From Balneolaceae bacterium (GTDB taxonomy: Bacteria; Bacteroidota; Rhodothermia; Balneolales; Balneolaceae), in NCBI GenBank assembly GCA_007123985.1, contig SLGA01000226.1, positions 1 through 6,143 on the forward strand: a DNA stretch of 6,143 bases, in the 5' to 3' direction. Below are positions 1 to 5,334 of this stretch, piece after piece. Positions within the stretch are counted from its first letter, which is position 1, and every line of letters begins with the position of its first letter. The translations under genes were made by a program, and so were the position numbers. The notes below the pieces were generated by a model. That model saw only the letters and a list, made by a program, of their open reading frames with translations. It was not told where the DNA came from and made no database searches.

Positions 1-16
1 AAAAAATTTTAATATT

Positions 17-47
17 TTTGCCTAGAAATTTTTGCTCCGTATGTTCC
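17..47 (+). promoter_or_regulatory. Candidate Bacteroidota-type promoter for the sigma factor gene
   Basis: TTTG at 17-20 is followed after exactly 19 nt by TATGTTCC at 40-47. The Bacteroidota housekeeping consensus is TTTG (-33) and TAnnTTTG (-7), so the -33 element is perfect and the -7 element matches at four of its six fixed positions. Transcription would begin near 54 and leave a leader of about 50 nt before the TTG start at 103. The surrounding DNA is very AT-rich, so chance matches are likely, and no transcript data are available. Confidence 0.35.
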
Positions 48-102
48 AAGTGAAATTATTTTAATGTTCAGACAACCTAAGTAATAAGAAAGTCGCTGGT
101 TT

Positions 103-678
103 TTGGAAAACGAAAGATTATCCGGTAGTAACTTTTATGATTTGATCAAATCGGGAAACAGCTCTGAAATAAACAGAGTATCCAGAATTATGGTCAGCAG
201 AATGGCTCTCTATTTAAAATCTGTAATGCGGGTTGATGATGACTTAGCTAACGATTGTGCCCAACAGGTTTTTGAAAAAGTTTATGAGAAAATTCTAGAA
301 AATTCACTGACAGATATTGATGACATTTTTGGATATTTAATCAGGTCTGTGAAGAATGAATATCTCATGAGCCTAAGAAGAGATAAGTTTGAAGTACCCA
401 GTGATCATGCAAAGTTTATTCCCGTACGAGATACAACTGCCGAAAATGTACTTGATGTATTATATGATAAAGAGAGAGAAAAGCAGCTCGAAAAATGCAT
501 TCGCGAATTGAAAGTAAAAAACAGAACATTTTTCAAAAAAGTGCTTGAGAATATCAATGAGAAAGATAAAGACGCCGCTAAACTTATTGGTATGAGTTAT
601 GCTAATTTCAGAACCAAAAAATCAAGGATCATTGATGCACTTAGAGAGTGTGTAAAAAAATCTAAAGTGATTAACTAG
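103..678 (+). CDS. ECF-like sigma-70 family RNA polymerase sigma factor
   Basis: Protein of 191 aa with the layout of a small group IV (ECF) sigma factor, predicted to direct core RNA polymerase to a dedicated set of promoters in the cytoplasm. Residues about 35-95 resemble region 2: an acidic DDDLANDCAQQVFEKVYEK segment, then IFGYLIRSVKNEYLMSLRRDK, which parallels the usual YLxRIARNxxxDxLRR segment. After a linker (about 97-125), residues 126-185 resemble region 4, with a helix-turn-helix at about 158-180 (DAAKLIGMSYANFRTKKSRI). The start is TTG at 103. An in-frame TAA lies at 85-87, no ATG falls between them, and the first internal ATG (residue 30, base 190) would cut into region 2. A weak AAGAAAG lies 10 nt upstream. 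No anti-sigma gene follows, because the next gene is convergent. The gene looks more AT-rich than fni or rtcB, which may indicate acquisition. Sigma family assignment is fairly sure; target regulon unknown. Confidence 0.75.
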   Translation: MENERLSGSNFYDLIKSGNSSEINRVSRIMVSRMALYLKSVMRVDDDLANDCAQQVFEKVYEKILENSLTDIDDIFGYLIRSVKNEYLMSLRRDKFEVPSDHAKFIPVRDTTAENVLDVLYDKEREKQLEKCIRELKVKNRTFFKKVLENINEKDKDAAKLIGMSYANFRTKKSRIIDALRECVKKSKVIN

Positions 679-1396
679 CGTTTATCAGAAACAGAGAAGG
701 TCTTTTTTCTATATCAATTGTTTTAACACCACTCCATTCATGCACTCGTTTGGTTTGAATGAGTTCATCATCCATGGTTATGTTACTTGCAATACACAAA
801 CGTGTTGATGGAAGTAACGATTTTTTTAACAGTTCAAAAAGTGCTCCGTTTCTATGCGGCGTCTCCATGAAAATTTGGGTTCTACCGGTTCGTTTTGATT
901 CATCTTCAAGATTTGAAATTTCACGAGTACGTACCGTTTCATTAATGGAAAGGTAACCGTGAAAAGTAAAGTTTTGTCCGTTCATGCCTGAGCTCATAAG
1001 TGCCATAAGAATTGATGAAGGGCCAACAAGTGGTACTACTTTAAATCCATTTTCGTGAGCCAGTTGTACAAATAGTGCTCCGGGATCTGCCACGCCCGGC
1101 GCGCCCGCTTCCGACATCAACCCAACATTACCTTCTTTAAAAAGTTGTAGGAAACTGTAAACTTCATGCTCAGGCGTTTTTTTATTCAGCACTCTGAACG
1201 TAAGTTCATACTCTGGTGTGGGATGTTGAATCTACTTGAGAAAACTGATGCTGGTTTGTGGTTTCTCCACAACGAAATTTTTGAGACTCTTTACGATTTC
1301 AATTGTATGCTCAGGAAGAACAAGATTCTCCTTTCGTTTACCAATGGGTGTGGGAATTAAATAGAGCGTTGGATTGCTGTTCATGTATTCTTGCAT
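671..1396 (-). pseudogene. RsmI-like tetrapyrrole-methylase family SAM methyltransferase, interrupted by one in-frame TAG
   Basis: Reading the minus strand from ATG at 1396-1394 gives 241 codons in one frame, broken only by TAG at 1234-1232 (codon 55). Both sides belong to the same family. Before the stop is LYLIPTPIGKRKENL (residues 11-25), the first strand of the SAM-binding fold. After it come SEAGAPGVADPG (95-106), VPLVGPSSIL (121-130), FHGYL (145-149), FMETPHRN (176-183) and KRPSLFLI (231-238). These correspond to the SDAGTPGISDPG, PGPSA and ESPHR motifs of RsmI, the 16S rRNA C1402 ribose methyltransferase. At about 240 aa it resembles the short paralogues rather than canonical RsmI (about 280 aa), so the substrate is uncertain. 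The upstream boundary is fixed by an in-frame TAA at 1399-1397; ATG at 1384 is an alternative start. A 173-aa fragment could restart at GTG 1192 but would lack the first SAM-fold strand. The 3' end overlaps the convergent sigma gene by 8 nt. Recent nonsense mutation, readthrough or sequencing error are all possible. Confidence 0.8.
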
Positions 1397-1516
1397 TTAT
1401 TCAATGACCACATCAAATATTGGCTATATTTAAGATGTAGATGATGATTTCGATTATCAGAGTGTGAGATCAAAAGTAGCGGTACAGTTTAATGAAATGT
1501 TTTTAAAAATAGTGAT
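1397..1516. other. Divergent spacer between the methyltransferase pseudogene and fni
   Basis: These 120 bp separate two divergent starts and should hold both promoters. For fni the only hint is TATATTTA at 1425-1432, one base short of the TAnnTTTG -7 consensus, but no TTG lies at a suitable distance upstream. Nothing convincing was found for the minus strand. The bases just before the fni ATG are A/T-rich without a Shine-Dalgarno sequence, which is normal for Bacteroidota. No hairpin, repeat or small gene is apparent. Confidence 0.3.
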
Positions 1517-2536
1517 ATGTCTATTAAGAACAGAAAAAAAGATCATGTTGAGTTAACGGTTAACAGCGATGTCTTTTATCGTAAGAGTTCAGGCTTCGAA
1601 AGATTTGATTTTGCACACAACGCTCTTCCAGAGATATCCCTGAATGAAGTATCTGCCGAAACTGTGTTCCTGGGCAGAAGATTTTCACTGCCTTTATTCA
1701 TTTCATCGATGACAGGAGGGTACTCGGAAGCCGGTGCAATTAATGCACAGATTGCCGAATTTTGCGAAAGAAGAAATCTTCCATTTGGTGTTGGCAGCCA
1801 GAGAGCTATGCTTGAAGATCCATCAGATACAGAATCATTTTCAATCGTTCGAAAAGTAGCTCCAAGTGCGTTTATAGCGGCCAATATAGGGGGAGCACAA
1901 CTCATTGGAGGGTTAGCTCAGCGTAAAATAGATCGGCTGATCGACAGCATAAAAGCAGATGCAGTTATTGTTCATCTGAATCCCCTGCAGGAATTGATGC
2001 AGCCTGAAGGTGACATAAATTTTAGTGGAATTGAGGAAGGTATCGAAATACTTGCCGAATCTATCGATATACCGCTAATTGTTAAGGAAACGGGAGCCGG
2101 AATCAGTAAAAATTGCGCTGAGCGTTTGCTGCGAAGAGGCGTGAAGGTTATTGATGTTGCCGGGGCAGGTGGTACAAGCTGGGCCAAAGTAGAAAATCTC
2201 AGAGAACGCCAGACAAACCCGCTTCACCTTTTTAATGACTGGGGCATACCTACGGTAGACTGTATCCGAGGAGTGAATGAGCTCAGAAAAAACCATCACT
2301 TTGAAATGATTGCTTCGGGAGGAATACGTAGTTCATTTGATATTATGAAAGCTCTTGCACTGGGTGCCGACTTTGCTGCAACGGCACAACCCATAATAAA
2401 AGCTCTCGTTGAAAGCGGGCCGAATGCACTCGACTTGCTAGTCGATAAATGGCAGAAAGAGATAACCATCATATTAACACTGATTGGATGCAGGAGTGTG
2501 AAGGAGGTATCGGGTGCGCATCTTATTGATTGTTAA
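1517..2536 (+). CDS. fni: Type 2 isopentenyl-diphosphate delta-isomerase (FMN-dependent)
   Basis: Protein of 339 aa, the usual length for Fni/Idi-2. The family is cytoplasmic and interconverts isopentenyl and dimethylallyl diphosphate, using reduced FMN and Mg2+; it supplies the starter units for quinone, carotenoid and undecaprenyl chains. The expected motifs occur in order on a TIM barrel: RKKDH at 6-10 (substrate diphosphate contacts), SSMTGG at 63-68, GVGSQR at 91-96, ANIGGAQL at 122-129, and HLNPLQE at 153-159 with the conserved Gln158. QPEGD at 162-166 carries the metal-binding Glu164. Lys190 sits in VKETGAG, GAGGTSW lies at 216-222, and the phosphate-binding SGGIRS is at 267-272. No key residue is missing. 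The ATG at 1517 is chosen because the N-terminal RKxxH motif follows directly at the normal distance. No Shine-Dalgarno sequence precedes it. rtcB starts 19 bp after its stop on the same strand, so the two are probably cotranscribed. Confidence 0.95.
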   Translation: MSIKNRKKDHVELTVNSDVFYRKSSGFERFDFAHNALPEISLNEVSAETVFLGRRFSLPLFISSMTGGYSEAGAINAQIAEFCERRNLPFGVGSQRAMLEDPSDTESFSIVRKVAPSAFIAANIGGAQLIGGLAQRKIDRLIDSIKADAVIVHLNPLQELMQPEGDINFSGIEEGIEILAESIDIPLIVKETGAGISKNCAERLLRRGVKVIDVAGAGGTSWAKVENLRERQTNPLHLFNDWGIPTVDCIRGVNELRKNHHFEMIASGGIRSSFDIMKALALGADFAATAQPIIKALVESGPNALDLLVDKWQKEITIILTLIGCRSVKEVSGAHLIDC

Positions 2537-2555
2537 TAATTAATACCGGCTTTGA

Positions 2556-3713
2556 ATGATGAAGAAAGTCATTTCCACTGAACGTATCCCAATCAAACTG
2601 TGGCTTAATGAGCTGGAAGAAGGTGCCCTTTCACAGGCAAAAAATGTGGCCAATCTACCATTTGCTTTCAGGCACGTTGCCATTATGCCCGATTCGCACC
2701 AGGGTTATGGCATGCCCATTGGAAGTGTATTAGCAGCAGATAGTTGTATAGTCCCAAATGCAGTGGGAGTGGATATCGGGTGTGGCATGTGTTCACTGCG
2801 AACCAACCTGAAACATGCTGAAACCGAACAGATCAAAAAGATCATGAGTGTAGTTCACAGGCGGATTCCGGTTGGTTTCAATCATCATAAGGAGAAACAA
2901 GAATTGAAATGGATGCCCGATCTGAAAGATGATTCACCGATTTCCGAGCAGGAGTTTGAGAGTGCCTGCCGCCAGGTTGGTACATTGGGAGGAGGGAATC
3001 ATTTCATTGAACTGCAAAAAGGTTCTGATGGGTATATCTGGATAATGATCCATTCCGGATCGCGCAATATCGGCTACACAGTGGCTGCACATTACAATCA
3101 AAAAGCGAAAGAGTGGAATGAAAAGTGGTTTTCTGAACACACAAAAGATCTTGCCTTCTTCCCGTCTGATTCCGATTCATTCCAGCTCTATAAAACCGAG
3201 ATGGAGTACTGCATAGAGTTTGCACTATCAAACAGAAAATTGATGATGGAAAGGGTGAAAGAGAGTATTCTTGAAGTTTTTCCAGATACCGTATTTACCG
3301 ATTTCATCAATAAACCACACAATTTTGCCGCTGTTGAAGAACACTTCGGGAAAGAGGTAATTATTCACAGAAAAGGTGCTACAAGGGCCCGGCTTGGAGA
3401 ATTAGGTATGATACCTGGATCTCAGGGGACACCCTCGTACATTGTAAGGGGGTTGGGAAACAAGGAGTCATTTGAATCGTGTTCGCACGGAGCCGGCCGT
3501 ATAATGAGCAGAAATAAAGCCAGAAGTAAACTTAATCTGGAAGAAGAAAAAAAACAGCTGGAGAATGCCGGAGTTATACATGCTGTAAGGAGTAAATCCG
3601 ATCTTGATGAAGCACCAGGCTCTTACAAGGATATACGGCAAGTGATGGAGCTACAGAAAGATCTTGTTGCCATAGAGATAGAACTTCTACCCCTTGCTGT
3701 AATAAAGGGGTAG
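2556..3713 (+). CDS. rtcB: RtcB family 3'-phosphate RNA ligase
   Basis: Protein of 385 aa, slightly shorter than E. coli RtcB (408 aa). RtcB joins RNA 2',3'-cyclic phosphate or 3'-phosphate ends to 5'-OH ends, using GTP and Mn2+ through a covalent histidine-GMP intermediate. Visible motifs are MPDSHQGYGMPIG (44-56), GVDIGCGM (71-78), GTLGGGNHFIE (142-152), IHSGSRNIG (165-173), NKPHNFA (252-258), a SHGAGRIMSR block (310-319) and the terminal PLAVIKG. Predicted metal ligands are Asp73, Cys76, His149, His166 and His255, with His311 as the guanylylated residue. The 17-residue gap between His149 and His166 and the 56-residue gap between His255 and His311 agree with my recollection of the E. coli enzyme (H168/H185 and H281/H337). 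Tandem ATGs at 2556 and 2559 make the exact start ambiguous by one codon, and no Shine-Dalgarno sequence is seen. No archease or rtcA gene is adjacent, so the role (RNA repair or tRNA healing) is not fixed by context. The stop codon lies inside a strong hairpin. Confidence 0.95.
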   Translation: MMKKVISTERIPIKLWLNELEEGALSQAKNVANLPFAFRHVAIMPDSHQGYGMPIGSVLAADSCIVPNAVGVDIGCGMCSLRTNLKHAETEQIKKIMSVVHRRIPVGFNHHKEKQELKWMPDLKDDSPISEQEFESACRQVGTLGGGNHFIELQKGSDGYIWIMIHSGSRNIGYTVAAHYNQKAKEWNEKWFSEHTKDLAFFPSDSDSFQLYKTEMEYCIEFALSNRKLMMERVKESILEVFPDTVFTDFINKPHNFAAVEEHFGKEVIIHRKGATRARLGELGMIPGSQGTPSYIVRGLGNKESFESCSHGAGRIMSRNKARSKLNLEEEKKQLENAGVIHAVRSKSDLDEAPGSYKDIRQVMELQKDLVAIEIELLPLAVIKG

Positions 3714-3717
3714 AAGT
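3683..3717 (+). terminator. Hairpin overlapping the rtcB stop codon, likely bidirectional terminator
   Basis: ACTTCTACCCCTT at 3683-3695 pairs perfectly with AAGGGGTAGAAGT at 3705-3717, giving a 13-bp stem with a 9-nt loop (GCTGTAATA). The rtcB TAG stop (3711-3713) lies in the right arm, and the last codons of rtcB form the left arm. The structure ends 10 nt before the stop of the convergent transglycosylase gene at 3728, a natural place for a shared terminator. Neither side has a clear U-tract: the minus-strand side continues with TTCTATCTCTAT and the plus-strand side with AAGAATC. It may therefore be a weak intrinsic terminator or an RNA 3'-end stabiliser. Confidence 0.6.
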
Positions 3718-3727
3718 AAGAATCTGA

Positions 3728-4519
3728 TCAAAGTTTTGCAGCATCTTCTGCAAGTGAAATTACTGCATCTCTGTAGAGTGAGCTCGGATTGTATCGAAAA
3801 ACAGCGCCTTCAATTGTTCCCGTAATATTTTTGAAATGTGCCAGGTAATTGGCAACTGAAAGTATGTTATTATGCATACTGAAAATATCATCACCCACCC
3901 ACCATCGGTTTATTGAGTAGGGGATAAATTGCGCGAAAGACATAGCCCCGGCGTAGCTTGATTTCAGCTCAAAAACATCAATACCGTTGCGTTCGGTAAA
4001 CTTTACGAGCTCTTCAAGCTGAGCGCGCGCGAAATCGGCGCGGTAATCTTCATTATACATCGAAACATACGCTCTCAGCGGATTAAAACTTCCAATATTC
4101 CGGCCAAAATCAGATTCAATCCCGATGATGGCTGCAATTACGTGCCGTGGTATATCGTAGGTTTCTTCGGCCTCTTCCATAGATTCGAGATTCTCTTCGA
4201 TAAATCCGGGTATTCGATTTAACTTATCCTGGTAACCAAGAATTCGCTTGTACTCTTCCAGGGTAGGAGTTCGGCGCTCGGCCGAGTTTCTGAAACGGTT
4301 GCCAATACTATCGTAGAGTTCAAAACGGGGATCATCAATCAGAGATTTCAGATCAAGATTTTGAGATTCGAAGTGTTGAATGAGGGCAGCTATACGATCC
4401 GAAGATTCACCCGGGTGGATTTCAAATGCTTGATCGGATTGAAGCCCCTTACTTTGAACTGCTTGTACGGTGATAATGAAAAGAAAAAGTACTGTAATAG
4501 ATGATACTAATTTGCGCAT
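3728..4519 (-). CDS. Secreted MltB-like lytic murein transglycosylase (SLT_2 fold)
   Basis: Protein of 263 aa. The family cleaves the MurNAc-GlcNAc bond of peptidoglycan to give 1,6-anhydro-muropeptides, acting in cell wall turnover and in opening gaps for envelope machines. A Sec signal peptide covers about residues 1-23 (MRK, a long hydrophobic core, then VQAVQS). There is no lipobox cysteine, so it should be soluble in the periplasm, unlike lipoprotein MltB. The lysozyme-like domain includes AAIIGIESDFGRNIG (129-143) with probable catalytic Glu135, SSYAGAMSFAQFIPYS (187-202), NILSVANYLAHF (218-229) and FRYNPSSLYRDAV (241-253); these match the family's ETxYGRxxG, YAGAMGxxQFxPSS and YNxSxxY blocks. 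It is shorter than E. coli MltB (361 aa) and has no visible peptidoglycan-binding domain. ATG 4519 is preferred over an upstream ATG at 4585 because AGAGGT lies just upstream and the signal peptide then starts at residue 1. Which MltB subgroup it belongs to is unclear. Confidence 0.88.
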   Translation of the reverse strand: MRKLVSSITVLFLFIITVQAVQSKGLQSDQAFEIHPGESSDRIAALIQHFESQNLDLKSLIDDPRFELYDSIGNRFRNSAERRTPTLEEYKRILGYQDKLNRIPGFIEENLESMEEAEETYDIPRHVIAAIIGIESDFGRNIGSFNPLRAYVSMYNEDYRADFARAQLEELVKFTERNGIDVFELKSSYAGAMSFAQFIPYSINRWWVGDDIFSMHNNILSVANYLAHFKNITGTIEGAVFRYNPSSLYRDAVISLAEDAAKL

Positions 4520-4525
4520 GGAGTT

Positions 4526-4531
4526 ACCTCT
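4526..4531 (-). promoter_or_regulatory. Ribosome binding site deciding the transglycosylase start
   Basis: On the minus strand AGAGGT lies with its GAGG core 7 nt before ATG 4519. It is the clearest Shine-Dalgarno sequence in the window; the other start codons here have weak ones or none. It supports the short form with an N-terminal signal peptide over the 22-residue longer reading from 4585. Confidence 0.7.
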
Positions 4532-4556
4532 TTTGGGGTGTAGATTTGAATACCTA

Positions 4557-4592
4557 TTGATACCAAAAATATGACGCGTAGTCAATTACAAT
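4557..4592 (-). promoter_or_regulatory. Candidate promoter of the transglycosylase gene
   Basis: On the minus strand TATTTTTG (4571-4564) matches the Bacteroidota -7 consensus TAnnTTTG at every fixed position, and ATTG (4592-4589) lies 17 nt upstream as a -33 element. The same stretch can also be read as a conventional sigma-70 promoter: TTGACT (4585-4580), a 17-nt spacer and TATCAA (4562-4557). Either reading puts the transcript start about 30-40 nt before ATG 4519. It also shows why the upstream ATG at 4585 is unlikely: the promoter would lie inside that reading frame. Confidence 0.5.
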
Positions 4593-4659
4593 GGAATGAA
4601 TTTTTGATTTATTTGAACTGAAATCAGAAAAAAATTCGTGTATTAGGTGGAAATGGTTC

Positions 4660-4683
4660 TTCAAAATTTTTTGAAAGTTTCAA
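4660..4683. repeat. Two overlapping palindromes upstream of the outer-membrane barrel gene
   Basis: TTCAAAA-tt-TTTTGAA (4660-4675) overlaps TTGAAA-g-TTTCAA (4671-4683), so the middle arm TTGAA is shared. They lie in the 225-bp divergent spacer (4520-4744), 62-85 nt before the barrel gene ATG. TTGAAA at 4671-4676 could also serve as a -35 element, with TATTTA 18 nt downstream as a poor -10. An operator for a dimeric regulator is possible, but the arms are A/T-rich and may be fortuitous. The rest of the spacer shows no small gene. Confidence 0.3.
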
Positions 4684-4744
4684 TATGATGAACATATTTA
4701 CCGCAATTCAAATAAATCCACAATAACACTAAAGAGTTTATTAC

Positions 4745-5236
4745 ATGAGAACACTTAAATTTGCATTTATACTAACGGCCGGACTAATTATTTTCGCAAC
4801 ATCACAAGCCGAAGCTCAGCGTATTACGGCCGGAGGCGGTGTGGGTTATGGAAGTAAATCAGAAAATGTAAACTTTCAGGTAAATGCTTACTACAGACTC
4901 CCAACGTTACCGTTGCGAATTGGTGGTGATGTAGGCTTTGCAAAACCGCAGGATAATGTAACTGAAATTGAATCAAATATTAACGTACATTTTATGGCGG
5001 TAGATACCGAATTGCTGAGTCTTTACACCATTACCGGACTGAATGTACTCTATTCCCGTTTTTCCGCCGGTGATATCACCGAATCGGATACAGACACGGG
5101 ATTTAATCTGGGCGCGGGTGCAGAAATTGATCTCGGATTCGGACGGGGTTTCGGTGAGGCCAAATACATTGTTGGAAGTGACCGGGATGAACAGTGGATT
5201 CTGGGAGCAGGAGTGAGAGTCAGTATTTCGAACTAA
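4745..5236 (+). CDS. Small outer-membrane beta-barrel protein, probably eight strands
   Basis: Protein of 163 aa with a clear Sec signal peptide at residues 1-24, ending in AEA before Gln25. The mature 139 residues alternate polar and hydrophobic positions in about eight stretches (roughly 25-36, 41-51, 56-66, 74-86, 90-103, 118-130, 134-145 and 149-162), rich in Gly and aromatics. This is the pattern of OmpX/OmpW/opacity-type barrels (general outer membrane beta-barrel family). The last stretch, WILGAGVRVSISN, resembles a BAM-recognised terminal strand, although it ends in Asn rather than an aromatic residue. No plug, enzyme or OmpA-like peptidoglycan-binding domain is present. The cargo or function cannot be told from sequence. 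It appears to be transcribed alone: its own upstream spacer on one side and an intrinsic terminator on the other. ATG 4745 is supported by the signal peptide; only a poor AAAGAG lies upstream. Confidence 0.8.
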   Translation: MRTLKFAFILTAGLIIFATSQAEAQRITAGGGVGYGSKSENVNFQVNAYYRLPTLPLRIGGDVGFAKPQDNVTEIESNINVHFMAVDTELLSLYTITGLNVLYSRFSAGDITESDTDTGFNLGAGAEIDLGFGRGFGEAKYIVGSDRDEQWILGAGVRVSISN

Positions 5237-5256
5237 TTCATTTTTAAACGTAACTT

Positions 5257-5299
5257 GAAGCCCGTTCTGCAAATGCAGTTCGGGCTTTTCTTATTTTTG
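5257..5299 (+). terminator. Intrinsic (Rho-independent) terminator after the barrel gene
   Basis: AAGCCCG (5258-5264) pairs with CGGGCTT (5281-5287). Inside, CTGCA (5267-5271) pairs with TGCAG (5274-5278), separated from the outer stem by a symmetric TT/TT mismatch, and a G-U pair at 5257/5288 extends the base. The stem is followed by TTCTTATTTTTG. It starts 20 nt after the barrel stop and separates that gene from the glycosyltransferase, which should have its own promoter or depend on readthrough. Confidence 0.9.
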
Positions 5300-5334
5300 A
5301 GATGCTTGATAGTGCTCTACATAAACAAGTTTTG

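Noticed and set aside
668..687. Imperfect hairpin TGATTAA / TTTATCA over the convergent stop codons as a terminator
   Set aside because: The arms are only 7 bp, have a T-T mismatch and are A/T-rich. The T-runs on either strand begin several bases away. Too weak to call.
1232..1234. TAG decoded as an amino acid (genetic code change or pyrrolysine/other recoding)
   Set aside because: TAG ends two other well-defined genes in the window at the expected length, and no structured recoding element is evident after codon 55. A nonsense mutation or sequence error is simpler.
1166..1360. Open frame of 64 codons on the + strand
   Set aside because: It lies antisense to the methyltransferase frame, whose minus-strand reading carries clear family motifs throughout. 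The + strand product shows no recognisable pattern or start signal.
1425..1432. TATATTTA as the -7 element of a fni promoter
   Set aside because: It is one base off consensus, but no TTG or TTTG lies at the required distance upstream. Kept only as a remark under the spacer.
4520..4585. Longer N-terminus for the transglycosylase from ATG 4585
   Set aside because: The extra 22 residues would bury the signal peptide. A good ribosome binding site precedes ATG 4519, and the best promoter candidate lies within the extension.
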